A stretch of DNA of 64,000 nt from Streptomyces hilarionis. Lineage in GTDB: Bacteria; Actinomycetota; Actinomycetes; Streptomycetales; Streptomycetaceae. Positions 36,744 to 46,041 of this stretch are shown here, piece after piece. Both the position numbers and the translations under genes were made by a program. Below the pieces are notes generated by a model that was not told where the DNA came from, made no database searches, and worked only from the letters and a program-made list of their open reading frames with translations. The stretch spans positions 13,146 to 77,145 of the forward strand of contig NZ_JAHHIT010000051.1 in NCBI RefSeq assembly GCF_024539675.1, in the 5' to 3' direction. Each line of letters begins with the position of its first letter. The first letter of the stretch is position 1.

Positions 36744-37274
36744 CTACCGCGCCGGCGCCGGCGCGTCGCGCGCGGTCCTGTGACGGGCCAGCACGCGCGT
36801 GGTGCTTCCGTCCTCCTCGGTGACGTCCCGGACATGCGCGAAACCGAGCCTGTCCAGCAGCGCCAGTGACGCCGTGTTCGGCGCGGCGACGGTGGCGTAC
36901 ACCTCGCTCAGCCCGAGGGCCCCGAAACCATGGGCGACGACCGCCTCCGCCACCTCGGTCCCGAGGCCGGAGCCCCATGCCGCCGGGGCCAGGGCGTAGA
37001 TGATCTCGTGGCCCGCGACGACGTCCGTCGGCTTGATCTCCGCATGCCCGACCAGGAGCCCGTCCCGACGGACGGCCCACACGTCGAACAGGTCCCGGGC
37101 GTAGACCTTCGTGAAGATCCGCCCGAACAGAGCCCGGTCCTCGGCTTCGGATGCGGAACCGTCCCCCATCCACCGCGACACCCTGGCGTCCTGGAACAGG
37201 GCGACGAAGTCCTCTTCGTCCTCGGGGACGTACGGCTCCAGCAGGAGGCGCTCGGTGCGCAGGGTCGGGGTCAC
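36744..37274 (-). CDS. GNAT acetyltransferase, RimJ/RimL type
   Basis: A 176-residue GNAT enzyme. TPTLRTERLLLEPYVPEDEE is the typical RimJ/RimL start, WGSGLGTEVAEAVVAHGF covers the acetyl-CoA phosphate-binding loop, and NTASLALLDRLGFAHVRD is the closing motif. GTG 37274 is chosen since it is the last start before the fold. The acceptor amine is unknown. Confidence 0.85.
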   Translation of the reverse strand: MTPTLRTERLLLEPYVPEDEEDFVALFQDARVSRWMGDGSASEAEDRALFGRIFTKVYARDLFDVWAVRRDGLLVGHAEIKPTDVVAGHEIIYALAPAAWGSGLGTEVAEAVVAHGFGALGLSEVYATVAAPNTASLALLDRLGFAHVRDVTEEDGSTTRVLARHRTARDAPAPAR

Positions 37275-37437
37275 GCACAGCGACGCTACCCACCCGGCCT
37301 GCGGGTCGGCAAACGCATTACGGCCCCGTGCGGCGGCGCGGATCCGCGCCGCCGTCGGCGGTGCGATCCCGAGAACGGCTGACGCGCCCCGCCGGCCCGC
37401 CACGCGACGAGGGCGGGGCCGGCCGGCGCCGGACCCG

Positions 37438-37451
37438 GGGCCGAACGGCCC
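37438..37451. promoter_or_regulatory. OsdR/DevR-like box upstream of the acetyltransferase-synthetase
   Basis: GGGCCGAACGGCCC, exact 5-4-5 palindrome extended by one G/C pair on each side. It ends 84 bases before ATG 37536. It belongs to the motif family described in the findings. Confidence 0.62.
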
Positions 37452-37535
37452 CCGGGCGGCCCCATGCAGCCCATGGGCCTCCGCGCCGCCGCGCAGGACG
37501 ATCGAGGCGTCGAGGAGCCACGGAGGAGACCTGCG

Positions 37536-40232
37536 ATGACGGACGACCTGCTCGACCGGCCCACGGTCCACGCCCTGCTCGCGGACGGCGCCACGGTCCG
37601 CATCCGGCCGGCGGCTCCGGGCGACCACGAACAACTCCAGGGGTTCTACGAGGAGATGTCCGCCGAGAACCTGCGTCTGCGGTTCTTCGCGCCCAGCCGG
37701 CGCTCGGCGGTCCAGGCGGCCGACCGGGCGTGCGCCCGCCCCCACCCCGGCTACCGGGCGCTGCTGGCCGAGGCGGACGGCCGGGTGATCGGCATCGCCG
37801 AGTACGACACCGGCGGGGAGGAGGACGTCGCGGAGATCTCCGTCGCCGTCGCCGACGGCCTGCACCACCGGGGCGTGGGCACCCTGCTCGTCGAGCACCT
37901 GGCCTCGGCGGCGCGCGCGGAGGGCATCACCACCTTCACGGCCGACGCGCTGAGCGAGAACCACGAGGTGCTCCGGCTCTTCGCCGACCTCGGCCTGCGC
38001 ACCGAGCGCCGCTTCGAGGGACCGGAGGCGCGCTGCGTCATCCACCTCGACGAGGACGACGACGCCTATCTGACGGCCGTGGAGGCCCGGGGACGCGCCG
38101 CCGACGTCGCCAGCCTGCTGCCCCTGCTGCGACCGGCCGCGGTGGCCGTGGTCGGCGCGGGACGCACCCCCGGCTCCGTGGGCCGTGCGATCCTCCACCA
38201 CCTGCGTTCGGGCGGCTACACGGGCCGGCTCCTCGCGGTGAACCCGCGTGCCGCGTCGGTGCTCGGCGTGCCGTCCCACCCCTCGGTCGCGGCCCTGCCC
38301 GTGACCCCGGACCTGGTCGTCGTGGCCGTCCCCGCCGCCGCGGTCCCGGGCGTCGCCGACGAATGCGGCCGGGCCGGAGCGCGCGCGCTCGTCGTCGTCA
38401 CCGCCGGTCTCGACCACACGCAGGCCCAGGCCCTGCTGACCGCCTGCCGCACGTACGGCATGCGGCTCGTCGGACCGAACTGTCTCGGCGTGTCCCACAC
38501 GCAGCCCGGGCTGAGCCTGGACGCGACCTTCGCCGCCGACCACCCGCGACCGGGAACCGCCGGTGTCGCCGTGCAGTCCGGCGGGGTCGGCATCGCACTG
38601 CTCGACGGACTGTCCCGACTGGGCGTCGGCGTCTCCTCGTTCGTCTCCCTCGGCGACAAGTTCGACGTCAGCGGCAACGACATGCTCCAGTGGTGGGAGA
38701 GCGACGAGCGCACCGACCTCGCCCTGCTGCACCTGGAGTCCTTCGGCAACCCCCGCGCCTTCTCCCGCACCGCCCGGCGCGTGACACGCCGCATCCCGGT
38801 GCTCACCGTCGACGCCGGCCGCACCGACGCGGGCCGCAGGGCCGCCGCCTCGCACACCGCGGCGGCCGCCACCCGCACCATGACCCGCGGCGCACTGTTC
38901 ACCCAGGCCGGCATCACCGCGACCCGATCGGTCGGCGAACTCCTCGAAACCGCCGCGCTGTTGCACTCCCAGCCGCTCCCCGAAGGCAGCCGCGTCGCCG
39001 TCGTCACCAACGCGGGCGGCGCCGGGGTGCTGGTGGCCGACGCCTGCGCGGAGGCCGGCCTGTCACTGCCCCCGCTCACGCCCGCCACGATCGACGAACT
39101 GCTCGCCGTGCTGCCCGACGGCGCCGCTGTCGGCAACCCGGTGGACGCCACCGCCGCCGTGGCGGAGGAGCAGCTCACGGAGTGCGTCGACCGCCTGACC
39201 CGGTGCCCCGGCGTCGACGCCGTCGTCGTCGCCCTCGTCCCCACGGCGGTCGCCGCGGCGACCGGGGACGACCTGGTGCGGGCCGTCACCGCCGGCCCCG
39301 GTCGCCGGTCACGACCGGTGCTCGCCGTACGCCTCGACCAGGACCGGTCCGTGACGCTGCTGCCCGCCGACGGCGGCGGCGCCGTACCCTCCTACGCCGA
39401 ACCGCAGGCGGCGGCCCGCGCGCTGGCCCACGCCGCCGAGCGCGCCGCCTGGCTCCGCCGGCCCGCCGGCGTCGTGCCCGCCCTCGACGACGTCGAGACC
39501 GCCCGGGCGCGCACCGTCGTGGCGGAGTATCTGGCCGCGCACCCCGACGGAGGCTGGCTGGACCCGGCCACCTGCGCCGATCTGCTGGCCTGCTACAGCG
39601 TGCCGCAGACCCCCTGGGCCTGGGCCGAGACCGAGGACGAGGCCGTGCTCGCCGCCGACCGGCTCCGCGGCCTCGACGGCCGGGTGGTCATGAAGGCCCA
39701 CTGGCCCGGCCTGCTGCACAAGGCGCACCAGCGGGCGATCCACCTGGACCTGCGCGGCGAACCCCAGGTGCGCGCCGCGTTCCGCGACCTGGCCACCCGC
39801 TTCTGCGGACTCATGACCGGCGTGGTCCTCCAGCCCCTCGCCGCGCGCGGCGCCGAACTCCTCGCCGGCGTCGTCCAGGACGAGGTGTTCGGCCCGCTCG
39901 TCCTGTTCGGACTCGGCGGAACGGCCACCGAGGTGCTCAAGGACCACGCGGCCCGCCTCGCCCCGCTCACCGACCACGACGTGCACGACCTGCTCACCGC
40001 CCCGCGGTGCGCCCCACTGCTCCTGGGCGCGGACGCAGACCCGCCCGTCGACCTGGAAGAACTGGAACAACTGCTCCTGCGGCTCTCCCGGATGGCGACG
40101 GACCTGCCGCAACTCGCCGAAGCCGACTTCAACCCCGTCCTGGCCACACCGGCGGGCGCCACCGTGCTCGACGCACGCGTCCGGCTGCTGCCGCGCCGCC
40201 CCCAGGACCCCTACCTGCGCCGACTGCGCTGA
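37536..40232 (+). CDS. Pat-like GNAT / NDP-forming acyl-CoA synthetase fusion
   Basis: An 898-residue protein. Residues about 15-170 are a GNAT domain (GLHHRGVGTLLVEHLASAA). Residues about 190-650 resemble the alpha part of NDP-forming acyl-CoA synthetases: CoA-binding VAVVGAGRTPGSVG, LVGPNCLGV and FDVSGNDML. Residues about 670-898 are an ATP-grasp beta part. This layout is that of protein lysine acetyltransferases that sense metabolites and inactivate acyl-CoA synthetases. ATG 37536 follows GGAGGAG. The upstream box and DosR-type neighbours suggest induction in low oxygen. Confidence 0.87.
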   Translation: MTDDLLDRPTVHALLADGATVRIRPAAPGDHEQLQGFYEEMSAENLRLRFFAPSRRSAVQAADRACARPHPGYRALLAEADGRVIGIAEYDTGGEEDVAEISVAVADGLHHRGVGTLLVEHLASAARAEGITTFTADALSENHEVLRLFADLGLRTERRFEGPEARCVIHLDEDDDAYLTAVEARGRAADVASLLPLLRPAAVAVVGAGRTPGSVGRAILHHLRSGGYTGRLLAVNPRAASVLGVPSHPSVAALPVTPDLVVVAVPAAAVPGVADECGRAGARALVVVTAGLDHTQAQALLTACRTYGMRLVGPNCLGVSHTQPGLSLDATFAADHPRPGTAGVAVQSGGVGIALLDGLSRLGVGVSSFVSLGDKFDVSGNDMLQWWESDERTDLALLHLESFGNPRAFSRTARRVTRRIPVLTVDAGRTDAGRRAAASHTAAAATRTMTRGALFTQAGITATRSVGELLETAALLHSQPLPEGSRVAVVTNAGGAGVLVADACAEAGLSLPPLTPATIDELLAVLPDGAAVGNPVDATAAVAEEQLTECVDRLTRCPGVDAVVVALVPTAVAAATGDDLVRAVTAGPGRRSRPVLAVRLDQDRSVTLLPADGGGAVPSYAEPQAAARALAHAAERAAWLRRPAGVVPALDDVETARARTVVAEYLAAHPDGGWLDPATCADLLACYSVPQTPWAWAETEDEAVLAADRLRGLDGRVVMKAHWPGLLHKAHQRAIHLDLRGEPQVRAAFRDLATRFCGLMTGVVLQPLAARGAELLAGVVQDEVFGPLVLFGLGGTATEVLKDHAARLAPLTDHDVHDLLTAPRCAPLLLGADADPPVDLEELEQLLLRLSRMATDLPQLAEADFNPVLATPAGATVLDARVRLLPRRPQDPYLRRLR

Positions 40233-40479
40233 GGAGGGAACCGCCGTGCGACAAGGAGGTGGCCCCGCAGCCCGCGACCCACGGCATCGGCGGACCGCCC
40301 GTGGCCGACGAGGACGACGGGGGCAGCGGGGCCTCGTCGTCGGGGTCCTGTCCGAGACACAGTCCGGGACGGACCTGCTCCCGCACCCGGCGACCGTCCC
40401 CGACCCGGGTGCGGGGCACGGCGTGGCCGACGACCGGCCGCGCCGACCGTGAGCCGACCGTGAAAGGAGGCGCATCACC

Positions 40480-40977
40480 ATGACCGACACCGTGCTGGTC
40501 GCCTACGGAACGACGAACGGATCCACGGCGCAGATCGCCGAGGCCGTCGCCGATGTGCTGCGCAAGGCCGGACTGAGCGTCGAGTCGACGCCCGCCCGGT
40601 CCGTGACGGGTGTGGACGGCTACGACGCCGTCGTGGTCGGCGGCGCGCTCTACGCGGGGCGCTGGCACAAGGACGCCCGGCGGTTCGTCCGCCGCCACCG
40701 CGTCGCCCTCGCGCGGCGTCCGGTGTGGTTCTTCAGCAGCGGCCCGCTCGACGCCTCCGCCTCCGAGCGGGACATCGCGCCCGTACGGGGCGTACGCCGC
40801 GCCATGGACCGGTTGGACGTCCGCGACCACGTCACCTTCGGCGGGCGCCTGGAGGAAGGCGCCGAAGGGCGGGTGGCCGGAATGATCCTGCGCTCGGGCA
40901 AGGGCGGGGACTTCCGGGACTTCGCGGCGATCGAGACGTGGGCCGAAGGCGTCGCCGACGCGCTGACGCGGGCCTGA
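40480..40977 (+). CDS. Flavodoxin-domain protein
   Basis: A 165-residue FMN-binding protein. YGTTNGSTAQIAE (about 9-21) is the phosphate-binding loop and VVVGGALYAGRW holds the second FMN contact. It is similar to the HemG-like flavodoxins found near stress genes in actinobacteria. ATG 40480 follows AAAGGAGG. It may supply low-potential electrons in the island. The 247-base gap from the preceding gene holds no feature I can support. Confidence 0.85.
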   Translation: MTDTVLVAYGTTNGSTAQIAEAVADVLRKAGLSVESTPARSVTGVDGYDAVVVGGALYAGRWHKDARRFVRRHRVALARRPVWFFSSGPLDASASERDIAPVRGVRRAMDRLDVRDHVTFGGRLEEGAEGRVAGMILRSGKGGDFRDFAAIETWAEGVADALTRA

Positions 40978-41171
40978 GAGGAGGGCCCTGACGCAGGACG
41001 GCGCGGGACGGCGCGCACGACGCGGTGACCGCCGAAGCCGTGCCGTGGCAGGGGCCGACCGGGCCGGGCCTGCCCCCTCCGAGGCGGCTGCGGCCGAACC
41101 CGGAGTCCCGCGACCGGCCCACCGGCCGGGCCGCCCGCCCACCGGTCAGGGCCGGTCCGGGCAGGCGATGA

Positions 41172-41185
41172 GGGCCGGACGGCCC
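41172..41185. promoter_or_regulatory. OsdR/DevR-like box upstream of alcohol dehydrogenase
   Basis: GGGCCGGACGGCCC, an exact match, 78 bases before ATG 41264. The identical 14-mer recurs at 46042 and 49701. Confidence 0.65.
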
Positions 41186-41263
41186 AAGCGGACCGGACCG
41201 AAAACCGACAACCTGGAGATGTCAGGTCATCCCGGCAACCCGAAAGGGACGGTGAAGGACATC

Positions 41264-42334
41264 ATGAAAGGCTTCGTCTTCCACGGCCCCGGGCAGTCCG
41301 CCTGGGACGAGGTACCGGACCCCGGCATCAAGGAGCCCACCGACGCCATCGTGCGGGTGGGCGCCGTCACCATCTGCGGCACGGACCTGCACATCCTCAA
41401 GGGCGACGTGCCCGAGGTGCGGCCGGGCACCGTCCTCGGACACGAGGCGGTCGGCGAGATCGTGGAGGTCGGCAGCGACGTCCGGACCGTTCGTCCGGGC
41501 GACCGGGTCCTGGTCTCCTGCATCAGCGCCTGCGGCCGCTGCCGCTACTGCCGGGAGGGCGCCTACGGCCAGTGCCGGGGCGGCGGGGGCTGGATCCTGG
41601 GCCACCTGATCGACGGCGTCCAGGCCGAGTACGTCCGCGTCCCCTACGCCGACCTGTCCGTGCACGCCCTGCCCAGCGCGGTGGCGAGCAAGGACGCCGT
41701 GCTGCTCGCGGACATCTTCCCGACCTCCTACGAGGTGGGCGTGCTCAACGGGCGGGTCCGGCCGGGAGACACGGTCGCCATCGTCGGAGCGGGCCCCATC
41801 GGCCTCGCGGCGATCGCCACGGCGCGCCTGTTCGCTCCCGAGCGGATCGTCGCCGTCGACCTCGCCGTGTCCCGGCTGGAGGCGGCCAGGCGACTGGGCG
41901 CCGACGCGGTGGCGGACGCCCACGAGGACCCCGAGCAGCTGATCGCCGATCTCACCGACGGACTCGGCGCCGACGTGGTCATCGAGGCGGTCGGGGTGCC
42001 CGAGAGCTTCGAGATGTGCACCCGCATGGTCCGCCCCGGCGGCCACGTGGCCAACGTCGGCGTGCACGGCAGACCCGCCACGCTGCACCTGGAAGACCTG
42101 TGGATCAAGAACGTGACCATCACCACCGGTCTGGTCGACACCCGTTCCACCCCCACCCTGCTGCGCATGGCCGCAGCCGGCCGGCTTCCCACCGCGCAGC
42201 TGGTCACCCACACCTTCCCCCTGGACCGCATGGAGGAGGCCTACGACGTCTTCGCCCGGGCCGCCGACACCGGCGCGCTCAAGGTGGTCCTCGGCGAGCA
42301 GTCGCACGAGGAGGTCGCTGTCCGGGCGGCCTGA
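41264..42334 (+). CDS. Zinc-dependent alcohol dehydrogenase
   Basis: A 356-residue medium-chain dehydrogenase. The catalytic zinc site uses Cys 38 (ICGTDLH), His 60 and Glu 61 (GHEAVGE). The structural zinc is held by Cys 90, 93, 96 and 104. The Rossmann motif is VGAGPIGLAA. It is closest to threonine/alcohol dehydrogenase types common in DosR-like regulons. ATG 41264 follows AAGGA. It probably oxidises NADH by reducing an aldehyde when respiration is limited; this is inferred. Confidence 0.9.
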   Translation: MKGFVFHGPGQSAWDEVPDPGIKEPTDAIVRVGAVTICGTDLHILKGDVPEVRPGTVLGHEAVGEIVEVGSDVRTVRPGDRVLVSCISACGRCRYCREGAYGQCRGGGGWILGHLIDGVQAEYVRVPYADLSVHALPSAVASKDAVLLADIFPTSYEVGVLNGRVRPGDTVAIVGAGPIGLAAIATARLFAPERIVAVDLAVSRLEAARRLGADAVADAHEDPEQLIADLTDGLGADVVIEAVGVPESFEMCTRMVRPGGHVANVGVHGRPATLHLEDLWIKNVTITTGLVDTRSTPTLLRMAAAGRLPTAQLVTHTFPLDRMEEAYDVFARAADTGALKVVLGEQSHEEVAVRAA

Positions 42335-42353
42335 CGAGAGGACGTGAGAGGTC

Positions 42354-43028
42354 ATGACCGAACAGCACACGGCGAAGGCGCCGCAGGGAAAGCCGGCGGG
42401 GGATCTGGGCCGACGGCTCGCCACCCGCCGCGCGCAGCTGGGCCTGACACGCGAGGAGACGGCCGACCGCGCGGGCATGGCCCCCGGGTACCTGCGGCAC
42501 CTGGAGGAGCATCCCGACGCCTCGCCCAGCCACGGCTCGCTGCTCCGCCTCGCGGCAGCCCTGGAGACGACGCTCTCGTCGCTCACCGGAGGCGACGCCG
42601 ACCTGCCGCCCGGCCCCGGACGCGCCGGGCACTCGCCCGTGTTCACCGAGCTGAGCAGAACCGAGTGCGGAGACCTGCTCTCCACCCACGGCGTCGGACG
42701 GCTCGCCGTCCCCACGGAGCACGGGCCGGTGATCGTCCCCGTCAACTACAGCGTCGTCGACGGCACGATCGTCTTCCGGACCGCGCAGGGCGCCACCCCG
42801 TCCCTCGCGGCCGGCTGCCCCGTCGCCTTCGAGATCGACCGCATCGACGACGCCTTCAGCCAGGGCTGGAGCGTGCTGGTGCGCGGCCACGGCCGCCGGG
42901 TGACCGACCCCGGCGAGGCGCAACTGCTCGCGCGACGGGCGCACAGCACGCCGTGGGCCGGTGGCCGGCGTGACGTCTGGGTACGCGTCGAACCGTACGC
43001 CGTCACGGGACGCCGCATCACGGTCTGA
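42354..43028 (+). CDS. HTH (XRE) - pyridoxamine oxidase-like fusion
   Basis: A 224-residue fusion. Residues about 18-78 are a Cro/C1 helix-turn-helix (LGLTREETADRAGMAPGYLR). Residues about 95-222 are a PPOX split-barrel (GVGRLAVPTEHGPVIVPVNY and SVLVRGHGRRV). The split barrel binds FMN or F420 in many relatives, so this may be a redox- or flavin-responsive regulator. It starts 19 bases after the dehydrogenase stop and is probably co-transcribed. Confidence 0.85.
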   Translation: MTEQHTAKAPQGKPAGDLGRRLATRRAQLGLTREETADRAGMAPGYLRHLEEHPDASPSHGSLLRLAAALETTLSSLTGGDADLPPGPGRAGHSPVFTELSRTECGDLLSTHGVGRLAVPTEHGPVIVPVNYSVVDGTIVFRTAQGATPSLAAGCPVAFEIDRIDDAFSQGWSVLVRGHGRRVTDPGEAQLLARRAHSTPWAGGRRDVWVRVEPYAVTGRRITV

Positions 43029-43034
43029 GGCCGC

Positions 43035-43063
43035 GCCCCCTTCCCGCGCGGGGGGAAGGGGGC
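43035..43063 (+). terminator. Strong hairpin after the HTH-PPOX gene
   Basis: GCCCCCTTCCC and GGGAAGGGGGC form a perfect 11-bp stem with a 7-base loop, seven bases after the stop. It is a good candidate factor-independent terminator for the dehydrogenase operon, though without a T-tract. Confidence 0.7.
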
Positions 43064-43125
43064 CGACGGTTCCCGGCCTGGCCCCGCGCGGCCCCACCCG
43101 GCGCGGGGGCGGCGCGTTCATCCCG

Positions 43126-43158
43126 GCTGAACGGGCCCTGAGGAAAGGGCCGTTCAGC
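43126..43158. promoter_or_regulatory. Hairpin with GGGCC half-sites before a USP gene
   Basis: GCTGAACGG and CCGTTCAGC are perfect 9-bp arms; with one bulged G the stem extends by CCCT/AGGG. The element lies about 135 bases before the USP start. Its arms contain GGGCCGTT, a half-site of the 14-bp box. No intact box precedes this gene, so it may be a variant operator. Confidence 0.45.
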
Positions 43159-43292
43159 GTCAGGGCGGGCCCGTTCGGCGGATGCCCGTGGCCTCGGAGC
43201 CCGCAGGAACATCGTCCCCGAGGCCGGCGTCCACCGCACGCGGCCTCCACCGGGCAGGGGCCCGGCGCATGCGACCAAGGGGAGGGACGGCC

Positions 43293-44156
43293 ATGACGTC
43301 ACGACACATCACCGTCGGAGTGGACGGCTCCGTGATCTCGGTACGGGCCTTGGACCGGGCCGCCGAGGAGGCCGTACGGCACGGCGTCGCCCTGCGCGTG
43401 CTGTACGCCGTCCCCGACCGGGACGAAGCCGCACCGGTCCTTCGTTCCGCGGCGTCCCGGACACGGCGCAGGCACCCTGGTCTGCCCGTGGAGACCGTGG
43501 CCGTGGAAGGCGGTGCGGTGCACGCCCTGGCGCGGGAGAGCGAGAGCGCGGACCTGACGGTCGTGGGAAGGCGCGGCTCGGGACCGTTGACCGGCACGGC
43601 GTTCGGGTCGGTCGCCACGAGACTCGCCGCGCTCGTCCGGGGACCGCTCCTGGTCGTGCGCGGGGACCGCCCGTGCGACCTCGGACGGGACGTGCTGCTC
43701 GGCCTGGCGGACGACACGGACGCGGAGGCGGCCGCCTACGCCTTCCAGGAGGCCGAGAGGCGTGGCGCGACGCTCCGCGTCGTGCGCTCCCGCAGTCCCC
43801 GCCGCGGCACCCTCCACGGGCCGCCCCTCGAACCCGCGCACTCCACCGGACGCACGGGACAGGAACGCCCAGCCCGCGAGGGCGAGCGCGGGGGCGACGG
43901 CAAAGGCGTGGGCGGAAGGGCCGTGCCCCGGTATCCGCTCACCCGCCTGGGGGAGGGGCACCCGGACGTCGTGGTCGACACCCGCACGGACCGCAGCGAC
44001 CCGGCGGACATCCTGCTGGAGGCGACCCGGGAGGCCGCCGTCGCCGTCATCGGCGTCCGGCGCCGCACGAGCGTGTTCGGCCCGCGCCTGGGCCCGGTGG
44101 CGCACCTGCTCCTGCAACGGTCGCACTGCCCGCTGGTCCTCGTGCCGCACCCGTGA
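43293..44156 (+). CDS. Universal stress protein (two-domain)
   Basis: A 287-residue protein with two USP domains. Domain 1 has ITVGVDGS and VVGRRGSG; domain 2 has VLLGLADDTDAEAAAYA and ends AHLLLQRSHCPLVLVPHP. A charged insert (about 185-215) sits in domain 2. The G-x2-G-x9-G(S/T) ATP-binding motif is partly kept in domain 1. It lies upstream of the island core; ATG 43293 follows GGGGAGGG. Confidence 0.87.
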   Translation: MTSRHITVGVDGSVISVRALDRAAEEAVRHGVALRVLYAVPDRDEAAPVLRSAASRTRRRHPGLPVETVAVEGGAVHALARESESADLTVVGRRGSGPLTGTAFGSVATRLAALVRGPLLVVRGDRPCDLGRDVLLGLADDTDAEAAAYAFQEAERRGATLRVVRSRSPRRGTLHGPPLEPAHSTGRTGQERPAREGERGGDGKGVGGRAVPRYPLTRLGEGHPDVVVDTRTDRSDPADILLEATREAAVAVIGVRRRTSVFGPRLGPVAHLLLQRSHCPLVLVPHP

Positions 44157-44228
44157 CGGCTCGCCCGAGCGCCCTCGCGGAGGCCTCTCGGCCGCGTTCC
44201 GTCGGGCGGACCCCGCGACCAGGTGAAC

Positions 44229-44260
44229 GGAGCGACACCGCGGGGGATCGGTGCCGCTCC
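44229..44260 (+). terminator. Hairpin downstream of the USP gene
   Basis: GGAGCGACACCG pairs with CGGTGCCGCTCC with one mismatch around eight bases. It lies between the convergent USP and oleate hydratase genes. Confidence 0.55.
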
Positions 44261-44309
44261 TGATGCCATTGTCCCTCGGACCACACCGTTACCGCTGGTG
44301 CCGAAGGTC

Positions 44310-44340
44310 CCGGCAGGGGGGCCGGGTGTCCCCCTGCCGG
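44310..44340 (-). terminator. Hairpin downstream of oleate hydratase
   Basis: CCGGCAGGGGG and CCCCCTGCCGG form a perfect 11-bp stem with a 9-base loop, 24 bases beyond the oleate hydratase stop. Confidence 0.65.
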
Positions 44341-44364
44341 AGATCGTCCGCCCCGCGGGCGCCG

Positions 44365-45936
44365 CTACCGGCGGTGCATGGTCTCCAGCGCGGCGACCAG
44401 GACGCGCGGATCGTGGTGGCCCTTGTAGACCTCGGGCGGGCGCCTGTCGAGCTTCAGGAGCTGCGCCACCGCCGTCCAGGCGGTGCGCACGGAGTACTCC
44501 ACGGTGAAGACGACGTCGTCGGGGACCTCAGCGAACTGTCCGACGAAAGCGAGGTTGACCGATCCCTCCGGGACCACCAGGGGCCGGTCGTCGCGGCGGC
44601 GGGCCAGGAACTGGCTGGTGATGTACGGCATCACACAGGGTACGACGGTGGAGGTCCGCAGGATCCGTTCGCTCGTCCGCCGGTCGAACGGGAGGTGGTG
44701 CAGGACCTCCTGGAGGATCTCGCGGCCCGAGCACATCGTCATGGGCTTGGGGGTGTGGCCGCCCGCACGGTCGGGGAACAGGCCGTAGCCCCACCAGACG
44801 CCGACGTCCTCGGGCTGGTCGCGGTACACGGGCTGGCGGTTGGCCACGAGGGTGATCAGCCACGGGGAGCCGGTGAGGGTCATGAGGCCGCCCCGGCCGG
44901 CCGGACGGCCGCTGAACTCCTCCAGTGCCCGCAGGAAGGCGGGGTCCTTCGAGGTGACGGTGAACGACTCCCAGCGCGACTCCTTGACGTGTTTGTCGAA
45001 GGCGGCCGGGTTGCCGAAGTCCTCGCGTCCGCGGGCGAGCCGGTGCCACAGGAGCCAGGCGTCCGACCGCCGCGGAGCCGGCCGTGGCGCGCTGGTGTGC
45101 GAGCCGAGGCTGGAGGCGTCCGTCATGGATCCGTTGGTGACGAAGACCAGGTCCCCGGGCCCGACGGCGATCTCCTCGTCCCGGCCGTTGCGGCTGAGGT
45201 GCAGGGACGCGACCGTGCCGCTGCGGACGCCCCGGGTGAACCCGAGGTCGGTGACCCGGCAGCCCGTGTGGAAGGCGACGCCCCGCTCCCGGAGCCAGGC
45301 CGCGAGGGGCGTCACGAGGGAGTCGTACTGGTTGTAGCGCGTGCGGTGGATGCCCGACATGCCGGCGAAGCCGGGGAAGAGGTGGACGAAGCGCTTGAGG
45401 TAGCGGCGGAACTCGATCGCGCTGTGCCAGGGCTGGAAGGCGAACGTGGTGCACCACATGAACCAGAAGGTGGTGGTGAAGAAGTGCTCGCCGAAGCAGT
45501 CGGTGATCCGCTTGCCGTCCAGGCGCCTCTCCGGGGTCGCGAGGCAGCGGACCAGTTCCAGGCGGTCGCGCTCGGAGAATCCCATCGAGGTCGTGTCGAC
45601 GATCTTGCCGTCGGCGTCGACCAGCCGCGCGATGTCGTCCCAGGGGAAGTCCTCGTGTCCGGCGAGGATCTCCTCGGTCACGGAGACGGCGGGGTCGTCG
45701 AGGGTGGGAATGCCGGACAGCAGGTCGTACGTGCAGCGGAACTCGGCCTCGAACATCCTCCCGCCGCGCATGGTGTAGCCGGCGTCCGGCGTGCCGCCCG
45801 CGTCCAGGCTGCCGCCGATGGTCCGGTTCTCCTCGAAGAGGTGGATGTCGGCTCCCTCGAAGCCGCCGTCGCGGATCAGGAACGCGGCCGCGGCCAGTGC
45901 CGCCATCCCGCTGCCCACCAGATATGGCTGCGCCAT
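44365..45936 (-). CDS. ohyA: Oleate hydratase (myosin-cross-reactive antigen family)
   Basis: A 523-residue FAD-containing hydratase that adds water to the cis double bond of unsaturated fatty acids, giving hydroxy fatty acids. The N-terminal FAD motif YLVGSGMAALAAAAFLIRD and EENRTIGGSLD are followed by FRCTYDLLSGIP, MWCTTFAFQPWHSAIEFRRY, RYNQYDSLVTPL and GYGLFPDRAG, all hallmark segments. ATG 45936 follows GAGGAG. A perfect box of the island motif lies about 105 bases upstream. The setting suggests lipid remodelling under hypoxia. Confidence 0.94.
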   Translation of the reverse strand: MAQPYLVGSGMAALAAAAFLIRDGGFEGADIHLFEENRTIGGSLDAGGTPDAGYTMRGGRMFEAEFRCTYDLLSGIPTLDDPAVSVTEEILAGHEDFPWDDIARLVDADGKIVDTTSMGFSERDRLELVRCLATPERRLDGKRITDCFGEHFFTTTFWFMWCTTFAFQPWHSAIEFRRYLKRFVHLFPGFAGMSGIHRTRYNQYDSLVTPLAAWLRERGVAFHTGCRVTDLGFTRGVRSGTVASLHLSRNGRDEEIAVGPGDLVFVTNGSMTDASSLGSHTSAPRPAPRRSDAWLLWHRLARGREDFGNPAAFDKHVKESRWESFTVTSKDPAFLRALEEFSGRPAGRGGLMTLTGSPWLITLVANRQPVYRDQPEDVGVWWGYGLFPDRAGGHTPKPMTMCSGREILQEVLHHLPFDRRTSERILRTSTVVPCVMPYITSQFLARRRDDRPLVVPEGSVNLAFVGQFAEVPDDVVFTVEYSVRTAWTAVAQLLKLDRRPPEVYKGHHDPRVLVAALETMHRR

Positions 45937-46041
45937 CACACCACTCCTCGTTCCGGGTTCAGCCGGTCGATCGGGAACCGGGGTGACCCACGGTCTTCGG
46001 CCGGCAGCGCTCTCGTCATCGGGCCGTCGGGTCACCGGACG

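Noticed and set aside
40246..40452. Small frame between the Pat-like and flavodoxin genes
   Set aside because: Arg/Gly-rich sequence without a family. Two other frames are equally open.
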